Positions 7,443 to 8,471 of a stretch of 8,471 nt of DNA are shown piece after piece. The stretch is from positions 1 through 8,471 of the forward strand of contig JAFZDG010000031.1 of the NCBI GenBank assembly GCA_017561285.1. The letters are read 5' to 3'. This DNA comes from Bacteroidaceae bacterium (GTDB taxonomy: Bacteria > Bacteroidota > Bacteroidia > Bacteroidales > Barnesiellaceae_A). The position numbers and the translations under genes were made by a program. The notes under the pieces were generated by a model that was not told where the DNA came from, searched no databases, and worked only from the letters and a program-made list of their open reading frames with translations. The stretch's first letter is position 1. Each line of letters starts with the position of its first letter.

Positions 7443-7480
7443 AAAAGGAGACCCGGTCACAACGGCGGGGTTTCTTTTTT
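7443..7480 (+). terminator. Terminator-like hairpin in the greA leader
   Basis: Positions 7443-7454 pair with 7468-7479 as a 12-position stem without bulges (GAGACCC against GGGTTTC at its core, two G-T wobbles, A-T pairs at the base) around a 13-base loop. The 3' arm runs into the T-tract TTTCTTTTTT. It can end transcripts from the lipoprotein gene 83 bases upstream. Because it lies just after the greA promoter, it may also stop part of the greA transcription, leaving a leader RNA of about 45 bases. Confidence 0.65.
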
Positions 7481-7484
7481 ATTA

Positions 7485-7500
7485 TGCCTTGTGCAAGGCA
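7485..7500 (+). promoter_or_regulatory. Second leader hairpin upstream of greA
   Basis: TGCCTTG (7485-7491) and CAAGGCA (7494-7500) are perfect reverse complements around only two bases; the realistic RNA hairpin has a 6-bp stem and a 4-base loop. It follows directly after the T-tract of the preceding terminator-like hairpin and lies about 58 bases before the greA start. No T-tract follows it. Its role is unknown; it could stabilise the leader or bind a factor. Confidence 0.45.
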
Positions 7501-7558
7501 ATATGCACGCACAATTGTCAACCCGAATTACTAACCTAAATACTATATATACCAAATT

Positions 7559-8029
7559 ATGGCATACAACTATATGACCGAAGAGGGTTTGAAAAAACTC
7601 AAAGAAGAACTCACCCACATGGAGAGCGTAGAGCGTCCCCGCGTAGTAGCAGCGATTGCCGAGGCTCGCGACAAAGGCGACCTCTCGGAAAACGCCGAGT
7701 ATGATGCAGCCAAAGAGGCTCAAGGCTTGCTCGAGATGCGCATTGCACAACTCAAAGACACCATTGCCAACGCCCGCATCATTGACGACAGCCGCCTCAA
7801 CACCGAAGAGGTGCAACTCCTCAACCGCGTGAAAATAAAAAATGTGGCCAACGGCGCAACAATGGAATACTCTATCGTATCGGAAACAGAAGCCGACCTC
7901 CGCGCCGGTAAAATTTCGATTGCAACACCCATTGCCAAAGCCCTTCTCGGACACCACGTTGGCGACGTTGTAGATGTGCAAGTACCCGCAGGAAAAATGA
8001 AATTCGAAATCCTCGAAATCGCCATCTAA
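7559..8029 (+). CDS. greA: Transcript cleavage factor GreA
   Basis: This 156-residue protein has the normal length for GreA, which rescues backtracked RNA polymerase by entering the secondary channel and stimulating cleavage of the 3' end of the nascent RNA. The N-terminal coiled coil (about 8-75) carries the family signature at its tip, ARDKGDLSENAEYDAAKEAQ, with the acidic residues Asp41 and Glu44 that coordinate the catalytic magnesium. The C-terminal FKBP-like globular domain (about 80-156) includes the conserved ATPIAKALLGHHVGDVVDVQVPAG-type segment (residues about 122-145). The ATG at 7559 gives the standard N-terminus (MAYNYMTEEGLKKLKEEL). It has its own promoter with a hairpin-rich leader and ends 37 bases before a strong terminator, so it appears monocistronic. 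Confidence 0.97.
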   Translation: MAYNYMTEEGLKKLKEELTHMESVERPRVVAAIAEARDKGDLSENAEYDAAKEAQGLLEMRIAQLKDTIANARIIDDSRLNTEEVQLLNRVKIKNVANGATMEYSIVSETEADLRAGKISIATPIAKALLGHHVGDVVDVQVPAGKMKFEILEIAI

Positions 8030-8066
8030 TCGGATAGAAATACAACTTTGAAAAAACTATACAACG

Positions 8067-8110
8067 AAATCGGCTGTGTCGAAAACAAATAACGACACAG
8101 CCGATTTTTT
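8067..8110 (+). terminator. Intrinsic terminator after greA
   Basis: A perfect 15-bp stem (8067-8081 with 8093-8107; core CGGCTGTGTCG) closes an 11-base A-rich loop. It runs directly into a T-tract (8105-8110), with a second T-run at 8113-8121. It lies 37 bases after the greA stop and between convergent genes. A T-run also follows on the minus strand after a gap (complement of about 8051-8056), so weak action on the tspO-like transcript is possible. Confidence 0.92.
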
Positions 8111-8132
8111 ATCTTTTTTTTCGCAACAACTA

Positions 8133-8471
8133 TCAATTGTGCGCATAGATATAGGCATTGAGATAAGTAGCCATCATAAGCCACACAATATAAGGCACAA
8201 AAAGATACGATGCTGTGCGATGCACACGATAGCTGAGCACAATATACAACAGCACCATCGCATCGAGCAACAAGATATCGATAAGTCCCAACAACGGATT
8301 GCGCATCGTAAAAAACGTGATACACCACAAGAAATTGAGCACCAGCTGCACCACAAACACCGTCAGGACAAGCCGGCGAGTCTCATCGCCCGAGCCACTC
8401 ACCAACCCCGCCGATATACCCATAAGCAAATAGAGAATACTCCACACAATAGGAAAAACAAGATTGGGCGG
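8133..8471 (-). CDS. tspO: TspO/MBR-family membrane protein, N-terminus beyond window
   Basis: The frame stays open to the right edge; 112 residues are visible and about 40 N-terminal residues of a usual 150-160 are missing. The first visible residues, PPNLVFPIVWSILYLLMG, match the TspO signature PPnwvFgpvWtiLY-mG. Then follow QLVLNFLWCITFF (TM helix 3 region), two more hydrophobic segments, and the family-typical end PYIVWLMMATYLNAYI with Asn close to the C-terminus. TspO proteins are five-helix membrane proteins that bind tetrapyrroles and related hydrophobic ligands and are linked to stress responses; the bacterial role is not settled. The promoter is outside the window. An internal GTG at 8447 could be read as a start, but the family motif continues upstream of it, so the gene is truncated by the window only. 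Confidence 0.9.
   Translation of the reverse strand, partial: PPNLVFPIVWSILYLLMGISAGLVSGSGDETRRLVLTVFVVQLVLNFLWCITFFTMRNPLLGLIDILLLDAMVLLYIVLSYRVHRTASYLFVPYIVWLMMATYLNAYIYAHN

Noticed and set aside
8445..8447. GTG as the start of the tspO-like gene
   Set aside because: The conserved PPN-x-VFP motif of the family is encoded upstream in the same frame up to the window edge, so the true start lies outside.

Overview
The window looks like chromosomal DNA from a member of the Bacteroidales (phylum Bacteroidota). Three things point there. A large secreted protein ends in a type IX secretion (T9SS) sorting domain. The clearest promoters have the Bacteroidota-type -7 box TAnnTTTG, and the starts have no convincing Shine-Dalgarno sequence. 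There is also a DUF4369/thioredoxin-fold lipoprotein of a kind typical of this group. I cannot name the genus.

Left part, minus strand (5801 down to 1): two genes that look like one operon. The first encodes a 1355-residue T9SS-exported subtilisin-family (S8) protease. It has an intact Asp/His/Ser triad, a parallel beta-helix-like segment, an FN3-like domain, a dockerin-type domain with two complete calcium loops, a further beta-rich module and a C-terminal sorting domain. Nine bases after its stop begins a second secreted protein that runs off the left edge (574 residues visible). It has a signal peptide and then cohesin-like modules alternating with ASH/Hydin-like Ig modules (cohesin 1, ASH 1, cohesin 2, ASH 2, start of cohesin 3). 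A dockerin-bearing protease next to a multi-cohesin protein suggests a non-cellulosomal cohesin-dockerin assembly built around proteolysis at the cell surface. This is the most interesting content of the window.

Middle (5802-6231): a 430-base AT-rich divergent intergenic region with one promoter-like element for each direction.

Right part: on the plus strand, a lipoprotein with a DUF4369-like N-terminus and a thioredoxin-fold C-terminus that has lost its CXXC motif (6232-7359), then greA (7559-8029), the transcript-cleavage factor. greA has a well-formed promoter (7398-7429) followed at once by a terminator-like hairpin with a T-tract and a second hairpin, so its leader may be attenuated or give a short RNA. 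A strong 15-bp-stem terminator (8067-8110) separates greA from a convergent minus-strand TspO/MBR-family membrane protein that is cut by the right edge.

I see no rRNA, tRNA, CRISPR array, insertion sequence or phage gene.
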